The position numbers and the translations under genes were made by a program. From Corynebacterium vitaeruminis DSM 20294 (GTDB lineage Bacteria; Actinomycetota; Actinomycetes; Mycobacteriales; Mycobacteriaceae): 64,000 bases of DNA. The stretch is taken from contig NZ_CP004353.1 of NCBI RefSeq assembly GCF_000550805.1, positions 1,116,001-1,180,000 on the forward strand, written 5' to 3'. The notes under the pieces were generated by a model. It searched no databases. It had not been told where the DNA came from and saw nothing but the letters and a program-made list of their open reading frames with translations. Shown piece after piece: positions 39,601 through 47,337 of the stretch. Numbering within the stretch: the stretch's first letter is position 1; each line of letters opens with the position of its first letter.

Positions 39601-40453
39601 CGTGCAGGGCGAGCCAGCCGCCCAGTCCGATGCCCGCGACGTTGGCAAAAGCGGGGAGCTGCTGAACCGCGGGCTGGAACCTGGCCTGGAGCTTGCCCTG
39701 CCGGATCATCTTGGCGTAGATGTCGCGCGCGATGGCCTCCAGCTTGGTGATCTCCCGCTCCTCCTGGGCGAACGCCTTGACCACGCGCACGCCGGTGGTG
39801 GTTTCCTCGACCTGGGTTGCGAGATCCGAGACCGCCTGCTGCGCCGACCACGTGGCCGCGAACAGCGTTCGGCGCGAATAGAAGGTGAGTAACACCAGCG
39901 CGGGCATGACCGCCAGCGCGATGAGGCTCAAGACCGGGGAGATCCACAGCAGCACCGCGATGGTGGCCACGACCTTGAGCATGTGGCCCACGATGAGCGG
40001 GAGCATGGCCACCATCGCCTGGGTGAGGTTGAGGTCGGAGATCGAGCGGGAGACGATCTGCCCGGAGCGCAGCGAATCCTGTCCCGGCCCGTCGAGCCGG
40101 AGCAGCGAGCGCATGATCTGCACCCTGAGCGTGTGCTGGAGGCTGTTGGACAAAAGGCCCGCGGTGAACCTGCGCCCGAACTGGAAGAGATACCGACCCA
40201 GCGCGACCGCCACCAGGGTGAGCACCACCGCGCGCAGCGAGCGGGAGGACTGCCCGGTGGCCACGTCGACCGCGGAGCCGGAGAGCATCGGGATGGCCAC
40301 GTCGAAGACGGTGACCATGATGGTGGACACCAGCGCGGCCAGGAACGCGGCCTTGGTCAGCCACATCGTGGCAATCAGCCTGCGCAGCGGGCGCACGCCT
40401 TTCCCCGCGGCGGCGCCGCGCGAAACCGTCGATGGCGTGGTCATCACGGTCAT
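36638..40453 (-). CDS. Fused double ABC exporter (TMD-NBD-TMD-NBD)
   Basis: One chain of 1271 residues containing two complete type-IV ABC exporter halves. Each has six membrane helices plus an ATPase: Walker A GPAGAGKS near 388 and GPTGAGKS near 1071; signatures LSGGQ and LSSGQ. A glycine-rich linker (about 645-670) joins them. The first ATPase has LLLDDAT, with Asp where the catalytic Glu should be, while the second has LLDEAT. One ATP site is therefore probably degenerate, as in heterodimeric multidrug or lipid exporters. Substrate unknown. The ATG at 40453 follows GAGAGGGGG. A GTCGAYAAGC copy lies in the second half. Confidence 0.85.
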   Translation of the reverse strand: MTVMTTPSTVSRGAAAGKGVRPLRRLIATMWLTKAAFLAALVSTIMVTVFDVAIPMLSGSAVDVATGQSSRSLRAVVLTLVAVALGRYLFQFGRRFTAGLLSNSLQHTLRVQIMRSLLRLDGPGQDSLRSGQIVSRSISDLNLTQAMVAMLPLIVGHMLKVVATIAVLLWISPVLSLIALAVMPALVLLTFYSRRTLFAATWSAQQAVSDLATQVEETTTGVRVVKAFAQEEREITKLEAIARDIYAKMIRQGKLQARFQPAVQQLPAFANVAGIGLGGWLALHGHITVGTFLAFSVYLSSLTAVASMVAGMIVQMQLGYASASRVFEVIDLEPALPDPQSPADMLPGQLGVRMAEVDFLLPRPGGHERPILSGFSLDVRPGETVALVGPAGAGKSMAMNLLTAFYRPQAGSIEFYNAAGDHVSYADLSRAEIRGALGYVSDEPFLFSASIRENITMGAPYSEEEVIAAARGAQAHAFISELPGGYEEVVGERGLTLSGGQRQRIALARALLRAPQVLLLDDATSAIDAETERRIYAHLREHFSETTIVSVAHRHSTLELADSVALVDRGRVVAHGSLDQMRANPAFAHLMDLKAPETSEPVLALDEAGCEPAWEELWPDEVQQAAGATMSAHASRSASSAAGMNPMGGGGRGGRGGMAAAASMPATKELLERVAALPPASAVPPGDPAMFRRPMAKVTAHTMFSHVRWLIAGVIVLYIVGVAAGLAVPSLTRVAIDKGVELADERILWEVSALGAAIVAVAWLVSVASTILTTTTGERLLYELRIRSYSHLQRLGMDYYERTMSGTILTRMTTDIDALNTFLQTGLANTVVALTTLVGILVLLAVTSPQLSFIALVGIPIIALATFYFRRISTRLYTRAREEVSGVNAYFHESIAGLKAMQLYGMQEHRLREFEAKALKFRNTRIKTQTAVAIYFPGINAISELAQAAVLAVGVGLVTDGHLGTGVLVAFLLYLDRLYSPIQQLSQVFDSYQQAQVGFRRITDLLSTPPLIVDKQESERRHSQKEIAALATGDLRFEDVAFSYGPGQPLITEDLSVTIAAGSTVAVVGPTGAGKSTFIKLIERFYDPARGRVTASGVALDELPVRGWRSTIGFVPQESHLFAGSIADNIAYGRAGSTPEEITDAARRVGALGAISAIPGGFRACIGERGQGLSSGQRQLVALARAEMCQPRIMLLDEATATLDPATEATILSAAERVTKARTSVIVAHRLATAARADRILVIEKGTIVEDGDHQSLLTFGGRYATLWGSK
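37408..37424 (-). repeat. GTCGAYAAGC element, palindromic copy inside ABC exporter
   Basis: GCTTATCG-A-CGATAAGC is a perfect palindrome around one base and contains the motif core. The coding-strand reading is VDKQESER, with codons GAT, AAG, CAA that are unusual for this gene. Confidence 0.5.
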
Positions 40454-40537
40454 CACAGCCCCCTCTCTTCAGCGATCGCTCTATCGCCACCTACCTTAGG
40501 GCACCGCCCCGACACGCCCCCAAACCGGCGAAACTAA

Positions 40538-41332
40538 CTAGGAGGTAATCTCGCTCGGCTCCTCGACGAACTCCGGCGCGGGCTCGCTAAACCGCTGGGG
40601 AAGCGGGCCCAGCGAGGTGTGCACGTGCTCGGCCACACCCTCGGCGATGCGGCGGTTGGCCAGCGAGCCCACGACCGCGCCGATGCCCAGCGGGAGCAGC
40701 TTGCCGATCCACGCCGAGCGCACCGACTTGGTCACCCGCTTGAGCGCGATCTTCAGCATCCGATTGTTGATCTCGGAAAGGTTAGTCATTGACAGGCGCG
40801 ATATGAGGGCGGCGGGGGAGGAGCCACCGATGGAGGCGTCGACCAGCGCGGTGCCCGAGGACCCGAGCAGGGCGATGAGGATGAGCGCCTTGCGCCGCTC
40901 GGGCTCCTTGATGTCGGCGCCGCGCAGGTGCGCGGAGGCCAGCGCGTAGACGGTCGCTGCGTCGAGGAAGAGCAGGCTCTCCGCGCCGACCGTCAGCGCG
41001 CCGGTGATGAACCCGATGCCGGGGATCGCCGAGGAGGCGCCCGCGCCCGCGCCGGAGCCGGTGACCACGGAGAGGAAGTGCTTGTCCAGCAGCCGCTGGA
41101 TGTCCGCCGGGCTGGCGTCCTTGTTGCGGGAGCGCAGCCAGTCGACGTACCTGATGATCACCGAGGACTGCATGTGCGCCGCCTTGTCGAGGGCGAGGAT
41201 GAGCGCCTTGCCCACGGGGCCGGACTCTTCGGCGAGCCGGCTCGGGTCGGAGCCCTGCACGTCGACGATGGCGTCCTCGTAGCCGTCGCGGACCGTGGCG
41301 GAGAAGGGAAGGAAGCGGTCCTTGAGACCCAT
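40538..41332 (-). CDS. Conserved hypothetical protein, EcsC-like
   Basis: Protein of 264 residues without a signal peptide. It has glycine/alanine-rich hydrophobic stretches (about 90-125, ASSAIPGIGFITGALTVGAES; and near 225-245, LLPLGIGAVVGSLANRRIAEGVAEH). The second block, with its GAVVG-LANR pattern, resembles EcsC-family proteins, which have no clear biochemical role. The ATG at 41332 has AGAGGTG seven bases upstream and is preferred to one eleven codons earlier. It lies between the exporter and the shikimate-dehydrogenase-like gene on the same strand. Confidence 0.6.
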   Translation of the reverse strand: MGLKDRFLPFSATVRDGYEDAIVDVQGSDPSRLAEESGPVGKALILALDKAAHMQSSVIIRYVDWLRSRNKDASPADIQRLLDKHFLSVVTGSGAGAGASSAIPGIGFITGALTVGAESLLFLDAATVYALASAHLRGADIKEPERRKALILIALLGSSGTALVDASIGGSSPAALISRLSMTNLSEINNRMLKIALKRVTKSVRSAWIGKLLPLGIGAVVGSLANRRIAEGVAEHVHTSLGPLPQRFSEPAPEFVEEPSEITS

Positions 41333-41485
41333 GGTTGCACCTCTTACTGGGGTAACTAATGACAAGACAACTGTATCGAAGCGTCATGCTCCCCAACGGG
41401 CCATGGCGAAAAAGGATTCCCCCCACGAGGGTTCGTGCGGAATTTGTGTCCAGACCGTTATGGATCGTGACAAAGGCACGCGTAA

Positions 41486-41517
41486 ACCCCCTTCCGCGGG
41501 CCGGCCGTGAAGGGGGT
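41486..41517 (-). terminator. Terminator of the shikimate-dehydrogenase-like gene
   Basis: ACCCCCTTC (41486-41494) pairs with GAAGGGGGT (41509-41517); on the minus strand TTTACG follows. Twenty bases separate it from the gene's stop. Confidence 0.75.
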
Positions 41518-41521
41518 GGGC

Positions 41522-41531
41522 GTCGATAAGC
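41522..41531 (+). repeat. GTCGAYAAGC element in spacer
   Basis: GTCGATAAGC followed by GAAAAG lies between the stop codon of the shikimate-dehydrogenase-like gene and its terminator. Confidence 0.55.
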
Positions 41532-41537
41532 GAAAAG

Positions 41538-42347
41538 CTACTGCTGTGCGTACTCTTCCGCCGCGGCGACGTCCTCCGGGGAGGGGCGAACGCCGGTGTA
41601 GAGCTCGAACTGCTCCGCGGCCTGGAGCGCTACGACCTCGCCGCCGTTGATGGTGGGCTTGCCCGCGGCCTTCGCGGCCTTGATCAGCGGGGTCTCGACG
41701 GGGAAGGCGACCACGTCGAAGATGACCTCGGCGCGGGCGATCTGCTCGTCGCTGAACGACTGCACGTCCTCCGCGTCGCCGTGCATGCCCAGCGGGGTGA
41801 CGTTGACCAGCAGCTTCGCGTCCTCGGGAACGTCGGAAGAGAACTCCCAGCCGTAACGCTTGGCCAGCGCCGGACCCGTGGACTGGTTGCGCGCGACGAC
41901 GGTGCCGCTCATGCCGTAGTCCGCGATCGCCGCGACGACCGCGTTGGCCATGCCGCCGGAGCCGCGAACGGCCACCTTCAGCGACGGATCCACCCCGTGG
42001 GACTCAAGCAGCGAGGCGACCGCGACGTAATCGGTGTTGTAGCCGGTGAGCACGCCGTCGTCGTTGACGATCGTGTTGACGGCGTTGATGCGCTCGGCGG
42101 AGGGATCCACCTTGTCGATGAGCGCGATGACGTCCTGCTTGTACGGCATGGACACCCCGGCGCCGCGGATGGCAAGGCCGCGCATGCCCGCGATCGCCTG
42201 GGTGATATCGGTGGGTGCAACCGCCTTGTACAGGTAGTTGAGCCCCAGCTTGGCGTAGAGCCAGTTGTGGAAGCGCACCCCGTGATTGGAGGGACGTGCG
42301 GCAAGGGAGACGCACAAAACTGTTTCTCGGTCGACGATGTTCACCAT
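41538..42347 (-). CDS. aroE: Shikimate dehydrogenase-like protein (SDH-L type)
   Basis: Protein of 269 residues with an AroE fold. VSLAARPSNHGVRFHNWLY and YKAVAPTD near the N-terminus, RGAGVSMPYKQDV, NAVNTIVNDDG.LTGYNTDY, GSGGMANAVVAA and the ending VALQAAEQFELYTGVRPS closely follow the Haemophilus HI0607 (SDH-L) group rather than classical AroE. SDH-L enzymes oxidise shikimate only slowly and may act on another substrate. Annotated corynebacterial genomes often call the gene at this position aroE. The ATG at 42347 begins the conserved MVNIVDRETVLCVS; further upstream open frame is not homologous. Confidence 0.75.
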   Translation of the reverse strand: MVNIVDRETVLCVSLAARPSNHGVRFHNWLYAKLGLNYLYKAVAPTDITQAIAGMRGLAIRGAGVSMPYKQDVIALIDKVDPSAERINAVNTIVNDDGVLTGYNTDYVAVASLLESHGVDPSLKVAVRGSGGMANAVVAAIADYGMSGTVVARNQSTGPALAKRYGWEFSSDVPEDAKLLVNVTPLGMHGDAEDVQSFSDEQIARAEVIFDVVAFPVETPLIKAAKAAGKPTINGGEVVALQAAEQFELYTGVRPSPEDVAAAEEYAQQ

Positions 42348-42470
42348 GGTTATTACTGTAGTTGTTAGCGGGGCGCCTGCGGAAGGCTTTTGACCCGAAA
42401 TCGGAAATAAACACAGGCATTCGGGCATCTTCGCTCCCGCCGTGCCCACCTTAAGACTCACCCCACAGAT

Positions 42471-44387
42471 ATGGCCAAAGACACCTCCTACCACGACGAC
42501 CTCCCCGCCCAGCGCGAAGGCGCCACTACCCGCGTCGGCTCCCGCCGCAAGGGCACGGTCCACCCCGCGCAGCTGGCGGCCTTCGCCGTGGATTCCTCCG
42601 GCACCGTGGTCGTCATCGAGGAGAACTTTGAGGCTTCCCGCTTATCGACGTCTATAGCCGGCGACCGGGCGGCCGCGGCGAAGACGGAGAAGACCCGGAA
42701 GTCCAAGAAGCGGCGCCGCAAGAAGGACAAGAAGGCGGCGCGCGACAAGAAGGCGGAGAAACGCCGCCAGAAGCGCCGGGAGAAGAAGCACCTCGCTGAG
42801 GTCGCGGCCCAGCAGCCGCCCACCCCGCCGGGCGCCCAGCGCCTGCAGGGCCCGGTCGTGGAGACCACCCTGGGCAAGGCCGAGGGCATCGTCCTCATGG
42901 GGGTGCGCACCTGGCGCGGCCTCCCGTTCGGCGCCGACACCGGCGGACACCAGCGTTTCCGTGCCCCGCACCCGGCCGACGGCTGGTCCGGCGTGCGCGA
43001 GGCCCAGCGCTACGGGCAGGTGGCCACCCAGCCCACCTACGGCCTCAACGACGCCATCCGCGGCGGCGAGGACTGCCTCAACCTGGACGTGGTGCGCCCC
43101 GACACCGACGAGGTCCTGCCCGTGGTGGTCTACTTCCACGGCGGCTCCTTCATCTACGGCTCCTCGCACGAGCAGCTGCTGCGCGGGCACTACCTGGCCG
43201 AGTCGATGAACGTGGTCTACGTGTCCATCAACTTCCGCCTCGGCGCGCTCGGCTACCTCGACATGCGCACCTTCGGCGACGACTGCGTGGCCAACCCCGC
43301 GGTCTTAGACCAGGTGCTCGCCCTGCGCTGGGTGAGAAAGAACATCGCGGCCTTCGGCGGCGACCCCGGCAACGTCACGGTCATGGGGGAGTCCGCGGGC
43401 GGGGCCGCCGTGCTCACACTCATGTGCGTGCCCGCCGCGAAGGGGCTCTTCCACAAGGCGATCGCCCAGTCGCCGCCGATCGCCACCATTCACTCCCAGG
43501 CGCAGTCGACCTTCTGGGCGCAGCAGATCGCCGCCCGCCTCGAGCTCGACCCGGCCTGCACCCTGCGCGACTTCCGCGCGCTGGCCGCGCCTGAGGTGGT
43601 CCGCGCCGGGCAGTCGATGCTCTGGCGCACCCGGGAGCTGCTGCACCTGAACTCGTGCTACGCGCCCACCGTCGACAAGCGAACGCTGTTCGGGCACCCG
43701 CTCGACGTCTTCGAGGCGGGCCAGCAGCACAAGGTGCCGCTGCTGGTGGGCACCAACTTCGACGAGGCCTCGTTTGCCAAGGGCTTCTACCTGCGGCAGA
43801 CCGCCCGCGCCCGCGCCGCCGACCGCATGCTCACCGCCTTCGACCCCCACGGCGCGCCGGGGGTGTTGCAGGCCTACGGCGGCGCCGAGCAGCGAGGTGA
43901 TTTCGCCTCCCTGCTCACCGACGCGGTGTTCTGGGCGCCCACGATGAGCGCGGCCAACGCCCACGCCAAGGTCGCCGAAACCTGGATGTACCGCTTCGAC
44001 TTCGCGCCTTCGATCTTGAAGTGGATGGGGCTAGGCGCGATGCACTCCATGGAGCTCACGCCGGTCTTCGGCGATCTCAACGCCTCGCGCATGTCCTCGC
44101 TCAACCGCTTCGGCGCTAAGGACGAGCTGGTGGCGCTGCGCGACCTCATGCAGTACCACTGGTCGCACTTCATCCACCACGGCAACCCCGGTGAGAACTG
44201 GCCCCGCTACGTCACCCCGAGCGACCACCACCCGGGCCGGGCGACGAAGGTCTTTGACCGCACGAGCCAGATCGTCTACGACCCGCACCGTCACCGCCGC
44301 CGCGCCTGGCGGAATTACAACATGCGCGAGTGGGGCACCGGCCGCCCCGAGCTGCTGGCCGAGCTGGGGCTAATGGGAGAGCTGTAG
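42471..44387 (+). CDS. Type B carboxylesterase with basic N-terminal extension
   Basis: Protein of 638 residues. Residues about 125-635 form a type B carboxylesterase: VRTWRGLPFG, EDCLNLDV, YFHGGSF oxyanion hole, and nucleophile GESAGGAA near residue 305. Residues 1-120 are an extension with a run of more than 35 mostly Lys/Arg residues (about 75-112), likely helical and able to bind nucleic acid or anionic lipid. There is no signal peptide, so it should be cytoplasmic. No ribosome site precedes the ATG. The extension contains a GTCGAYAAGC copy with the rare codons TTA, TCT and ATA. Confidence 0.8.
   Translation: MAKDTSYHDDLPAQREGATTRVGSRRKGTVHPAQLAAFAVDSSGTVVVIEENFEASRLSTSIAGDRAAAAKTEKTRKSKKRRRKKDKKAARDKKAEKRRQKRREKKHLAEVAAQQPPTPPGAQRLQGPVVETTLGKAEGIVLMGVRTWRGLPFGADTGGHQRFRAPHPADGWSGVREAQRYGQVATQPTYGLNDAIRGGEDCLNLDVVRPDTDEVLPVVVYFHGGSFIYGSSHEQLLRGHYLAESMNVVYVSINFRLGALGYLDMRTFGDDCVANPAVLDQVLALRWVRKNIAAFGGDPGNVTVMGESAGGAAVLTLMCVPAAKGLFHKAIAQSPPIATIHSQAQSTFWAQQIAARLELDPACTLRDFRALAAPEVVRAGQSMLWRTRELLHLNSCYAPTVDKRTLFGHPLDVFEAGQQHKVPLLVGTNFDEASFAKGFYLRQTARARAADRMLTAFDPHGAPGVLQAYGGAEQRGDFASLLTDAVFWAPTMSAANAHAKVAETWMYRFDFAPSILKWMGLGAMHSMELTPVFGDLNASRMSSLNRFGAKDELVALRDLMQYHWSHFIHHGNPGENWPRYVTPSDHHPGRATKVFDRTSQIVYDPHRHRRRAWRNYNMREWGTGRPELLAELGLMGEL
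42637..42657 (-). repeat. GTCGAYAAGC element, extended copy inside esterase
   Basis: Minus-strand CTATAGACGTCGATAAGCGGG shares 18 of the first 19 bases with the spacer copy at 13650 (the Y position differs). On the coding strand it forces TTA-TCG-ACG-TCT-ATA, codons otherwise avoided in this gene. Confidence 0.6.
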
Positions 44388-44420
44388 GGTCATACTGAAA
44401 GAACCGACCAAGGAGAACCC

Positions 44421-45272
44421 GTGAGCACCCTCGACCACGCCTTCGACCGCCTCGCTGCCCGCCACCCGCGCTTTTCGCCCAGCGTCACCGCGCCCGATCA
44501 CGCTTGCGAGGAGATCGCTGGCACCGGCACGCTTTCGCTTGTCGACGCCTGTCGGCCCGAGTCCCTCCGCGCCGCGATCGAGGCCGGGAAGCGGCTTTTT
44601 GCCCTCGAATCCGACAAGCACGCGGCCCAGCTGTGGCTGTACACCCTGCTCGGCGACATCGTGGCCCCCTCCATGACGCTCATGGTCGAGTCCGAGGTGT
44701 TTCCCGTCCTCGACCTAGGTGCGGGGACCTTGTTCAAGCGGGAGCCGGGCGGGTACTGGTACGGGCTGCGGCCCAGCGCCCAGGCCTCGGATGCCTTCGG
44801 GGTGGGCGCGTCGCTCGGGCGGGGGCTTGCGCCGCTGGTCGAGGCCTTGAGCGAGTGCGCGGGAATGCGCCCGGCGCCGCTGTGGGCGGTGGTCGCCGAC
44901 GGGTTCATCCAGCCGCTCATGGGCGCAGGCAACCAGGAGTTCGCCACCTCGCAGGCCCTTGGCCTTGCCTGCCAGGTGTGGGCGGGGCTGAAGAAGGAGA
45001 CCGGCGCGCCGCTGCCGCTGCCGCGCTTCGAGCAGATCCTCGACGGCGAGGTGCTCCCCATCGAGGGATCCGGGCAGCTTCTCGACGCCCTGCGTGCAGA
45101 CGTGTTTGACGACCTCGAGTTTTCCGGCGAGCAGCCGGAGTTCATCTTTTCCCACCGGGTCAGCTGCTGCATGATCTACCACTCGCCGAACGCCGGTTTG
45201 TGCACGTCGTGCCCCCACCAGGACCGCGAGGAGCGGCTGGCGGGGCTCATCGCCGCGGCCGAAAGCTACTAG
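44421..45272 (+). CDS. FhuF-like [2Fe-2S] ferric-siderophore reductase family protein
   Basis: Protein of 283 residues with the C-terminal CC-x10-C-x2-C arrangement (RVSCCMIYHSPNAGLCTSCP, about residues 249-264) that holds the unusual [2Fe-2S] cluster of FhuF proteins. FhuF reduces iron in siderophores in the cytoplasm. The rest is weakly conserved, typical of the family. The GTG at 44421 has AAGGAG five bases upstream, 33 bases after the esterase stop. No DtxR box is visible nearby, so iron control is not evident. Confidence 0.72.
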   Translation: MSTLDHAFDRLAARHPRFSPSVTAPDHACEEIAGTGTLSLVDACRPESLRAAIEAGKRLFALESDKHAAQLWLYTLLGDIVAPSMTLMVESEVFPVLDLGAGTLFKREPGGYWYGLRPSAQASDAFGVGASLGRGLAPLVEALSECAGMRPAPLWAVVADGFIQPLMGAGNQEFATSQALGLACQVWAGLKKETGAPLPLPRFEQILDGEVLPIEGSGQLLDALRADVFDDLEFSGEQPEFIFSHRVSCCMIYHSPNAGLCTSCPHQDREERLAGLIAAAESY

Positions 45273-45425
45273 GGGGCTTGCGGGAACCTGCGGGCTTCGT
45301 GGCGAGAGGATGGGTTTTCCATTTTTGGGCGGCGCACGGGCGGGATACTGGCTAGGCTAGTGCCTAGGCTGCACACGGCGGCTCGACTTCAATAGACACC
45401 TGGGAAGGCTGTGCGTGAAAAGATC

Positions 45426-46235
45426 ATGAGCTTTTTCGAAGACATCGCAACCGCACTCGACGACGCCGGAATCGAATCGCGCGTCAACGAAGACATGATG
45501 TTCGTTCCCATCACCTCTGACCTGGAAATTCAGTTCGTAGAAATCGACCCGCACCTGCCGGCCGCCAACGTCTACATCGCCGCCGCCGACGTCGACGAGG
45601 ACGACGAAAGCTTCGAATCCGCGCTGGTCTCGGTGGTGTTCTCCGTCGAGGACGCCGTCAAGGCCGTCGTGGAGCACATCGCCACCGACCAGGTGGTCAC
45701 GGTCCTGCGTGACCTGCTCGAGGGCACCGACGAGCGCATCGCCGACCTCGAGTTTTTCCAGGACCCCACCCTCGCCAACATCGTGCACGCGGAGGTCACC
45801 GATACCTCCGAGCTGCAGGTCGAGATCGAGGCCGTCGGCGGCGTGCCCACCGCCCGGGTGACCTTCGTGGCCTTCGGAGAGACCTTCGACGACATCGTCG
45901 ACCAGGTCATCGACGAGCTCTGGGACGAGGACGAGGAGGACACCCTCACCGACGAGGACCGCGAGCGCCTCTTCTACGACGTTGCCGGCGAGATGGGCGA
46001 CTTCACCGACGAGGTGCTGGAGCTGGGCTCCTTCACCGACTTCGACCGGCTCTTCGACATCCTCTCCCTCGCCGCCGACCAGGCCGAGGACTGGGAGGCC
46101 CAGCTCGTGCCGCTGGAGGACGACCTCGACGACGAGCCCGACGTCTACGACATCTTCGGCGAGGATGACGACGACGAGTACGAGGCCCTCGGCGACGATG
46201 AGGATGAGGAGGACGAAGACGAGGACGAGAAGTAG
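45426..46235 (+). CDS. Acidic conserved hypothetical protein
   Basis: Protein of 269 residues, strongly acidic. The last 40 residues are almost all Asp and Glu (DDDDEYEALGDDEDEEDEDED). Two similar alpha/beta halves may be present (residues 1-95 and 95-200), each with an ATD/SDLEIQ-type strand pattern like the YbjN-type bacterial folds, but I cannot confirm a family. It has no signal or membrane helix. The ATG at 45426 (MSFFEDIATAL) is preferred to a GTG five codons earlier, whose ribosome site is too close. Confidence 0.65.
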   Translation: MSFFEDIATALDDAGIESRVNEDMMFVPITSDLEIQFVEIDPHLPAANVYIAAADVDEDDESFESALVSVVFSVEDAVKAVVEHIATDQVVTVLRDLLEGTDERIADLEFFQDPTLANIVHAEVTDTSELQVEIEAVGGVPTARVTFVAFGETFDDIVDQVIDELWDEDEEDTLTDEDRERLFYDVAGEMGDFTDEVLELGSFTDFDRLFDILSLAADQAEDWEAQLVPLEDDLDDEPDVYDIFGEDDDDEYEALGDDEDEEDEDEDEK

Positions 46236-46257
46236 GCGGCGGTAGGGTAGTGGACCT

Positions 46258-47196
46258 ATGACCACCCCTTCCGTCCTCATCGACTGCGACACCGGCATCG
46301 ACGACGCCGTTGCACTCATCTACCTCGCAGCCCTCCACCGGGAGGGCCTCATCGATCTGCGCGCCGTGACCACCACCGCGGGCAACGTCGACGCGCGCCA
46401 GACGGCCATCAACACCCGCTACGTCCTCGACCTCTGCGGGCTTCCCGACATCCCCGTCGCCGCGGGCGAGGCTCGCCCCCTCGTGGTCGACCTGGTCACC
46501 ACGCCCGAAACCCACGGGCCCACCGGGCTGGGTTATGCTACCGCGCCGAAGGACGTCGACAAGCGGGTGCGAAGCGACTGGCAAGCCTTGTGGGAGAGAC
46601 AACTCGGCGACGAGACCCGGCTCATCGTCACCGGCCCCGCGACCAACCTCGCCGCCTACGCGCGCGGGCATCGCTTCCCGCCTGGCGTCACGCTCATGGG
46701 CGGCGCCTACCTCTACCCGGGAAACACCACGCCCACCGCCGAGTGGAACTCCTGGGTCGACCCGCACGCGGCGAAGGAGGCGTTCGCCGCAGCGACCAGC
46801 CCGATCACCGTCTGCTCGCTGGGGGTTACCGAGCAGATGCTCATCGATCCCGCCCGCCTAGCCACGCTTGTCGACGCCCTTGGCGGCGCACCCGTGGCCG
46901 CCATCCTGCCCCGTGCCCTGCGCTTCTACTTCGAGTTCCACGAAGCCCAGGGCGAGGGCTACCAGGCGCAGATCCACGACCTGCTCACCTGCATGATCGC
47001 GCTCGGCCGCGTCGACTACGAGGCGACCGCGACCACCGTCGACGTCGAGTGCGACTCGCCCCTGCTGCGCGGCACCACCGTCGCCGACCTCCGCGGGTAC
47101 TGGGCCCGCCCAGCGAACGCCCGCCTGGTCACCGCCGCCGACATCGACGGCGCCCACGAGGAGCTGCTGCGCGCCTGGGCCACGTTGGCGCCCTAA
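46258..47196 (+). CDS. Nucleoside hydrolase (IunH/RihA family)
   Basis: Protein of 312 residues starting with the calcium-binding DCDTGIDDA (D9, D11, D15, D16) of inosine-uridine-type nucleoside hydrolases, followed by TTTAGNVD and a late WVDPHAAK. It splits ribonucleosides into base and ribose. It lies 22 bases after the acidic-protein gene and 141 bases before a three-gene ECF transporter. The pairing suggests uptake and breakdown of a nucleoside or related compound. It contains two copies of the GTCGAYAAGC motif. Confidence 0.85.
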   Translation: MTTPSVLIDCDTGIDDAVALIYLAALHREGLIDLRAVTTTAGNVDARQTAINTRYVLDLCGLPDIPVAAGEARPLVVDLVTTPETHGPTGLGYATAPKDVDKRVRSDWQALWERQLGDETRLIVTGPATNLAAYARGHRFPPGVTLMGGAYLYPGNTTPTAEWNSWVDPHAAKEAFAAATSPITVCSLGVTEQMLIDPARLATLVDALGGAPVAAILPRALRFYFEFHEAQGEGYQAQIHDLLTCMIALGRVDYEATATTVDVECDSPLLRGTTVADLRGYWARPANARLVTAADIDGAHEELLRAWATLAP

Positions 47197-47265
47197 CCTG
47201 TGCGTGGGCTAAGATACCCAACGTTCCCGCCCGCGGAAACGCCCACCCCGAGGTGACATAGGGGA

Positions 47266-47305
47266 GCGCGCGGGCACCCGACATCCGTTCACTCGTGCGC
47301 CGCGC
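47266..47305 (+). other. Possible structured leader of the ECF operon
   Basis: GCGCGCGGGCAC (47266-47277) can pair with GTGCGCCGCGC (47295-47305) with one bulge, just upstream of the S-component gene. The whole 141-base spacer is GC-rich and also allows CCCC..GGGG pairing. I could not match it to a known riboswitch class. Confidence 0.3.
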
Positions 47306-47337
47306 CGGGTGGACATCGACGCACGCGAAAGCATCTC

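Noticed and set aside
42348..42563. An N-terminal extension of the shikimate-dehydrogenase-like protein
   Set aside because: The frame is open, but the sequence overlaps the start of the divergent esterase gene, is not homologous to the family, and MVNIVDRE at 42347 is the conserved start.
47197..47337. TPP or other vitamin riboswitch before the ECF operon
   Set aside because: The region is structured, but the conserved TPP core (CTGAGA, GGGATG-type segments) and cobalamin or FMN cores are absent.
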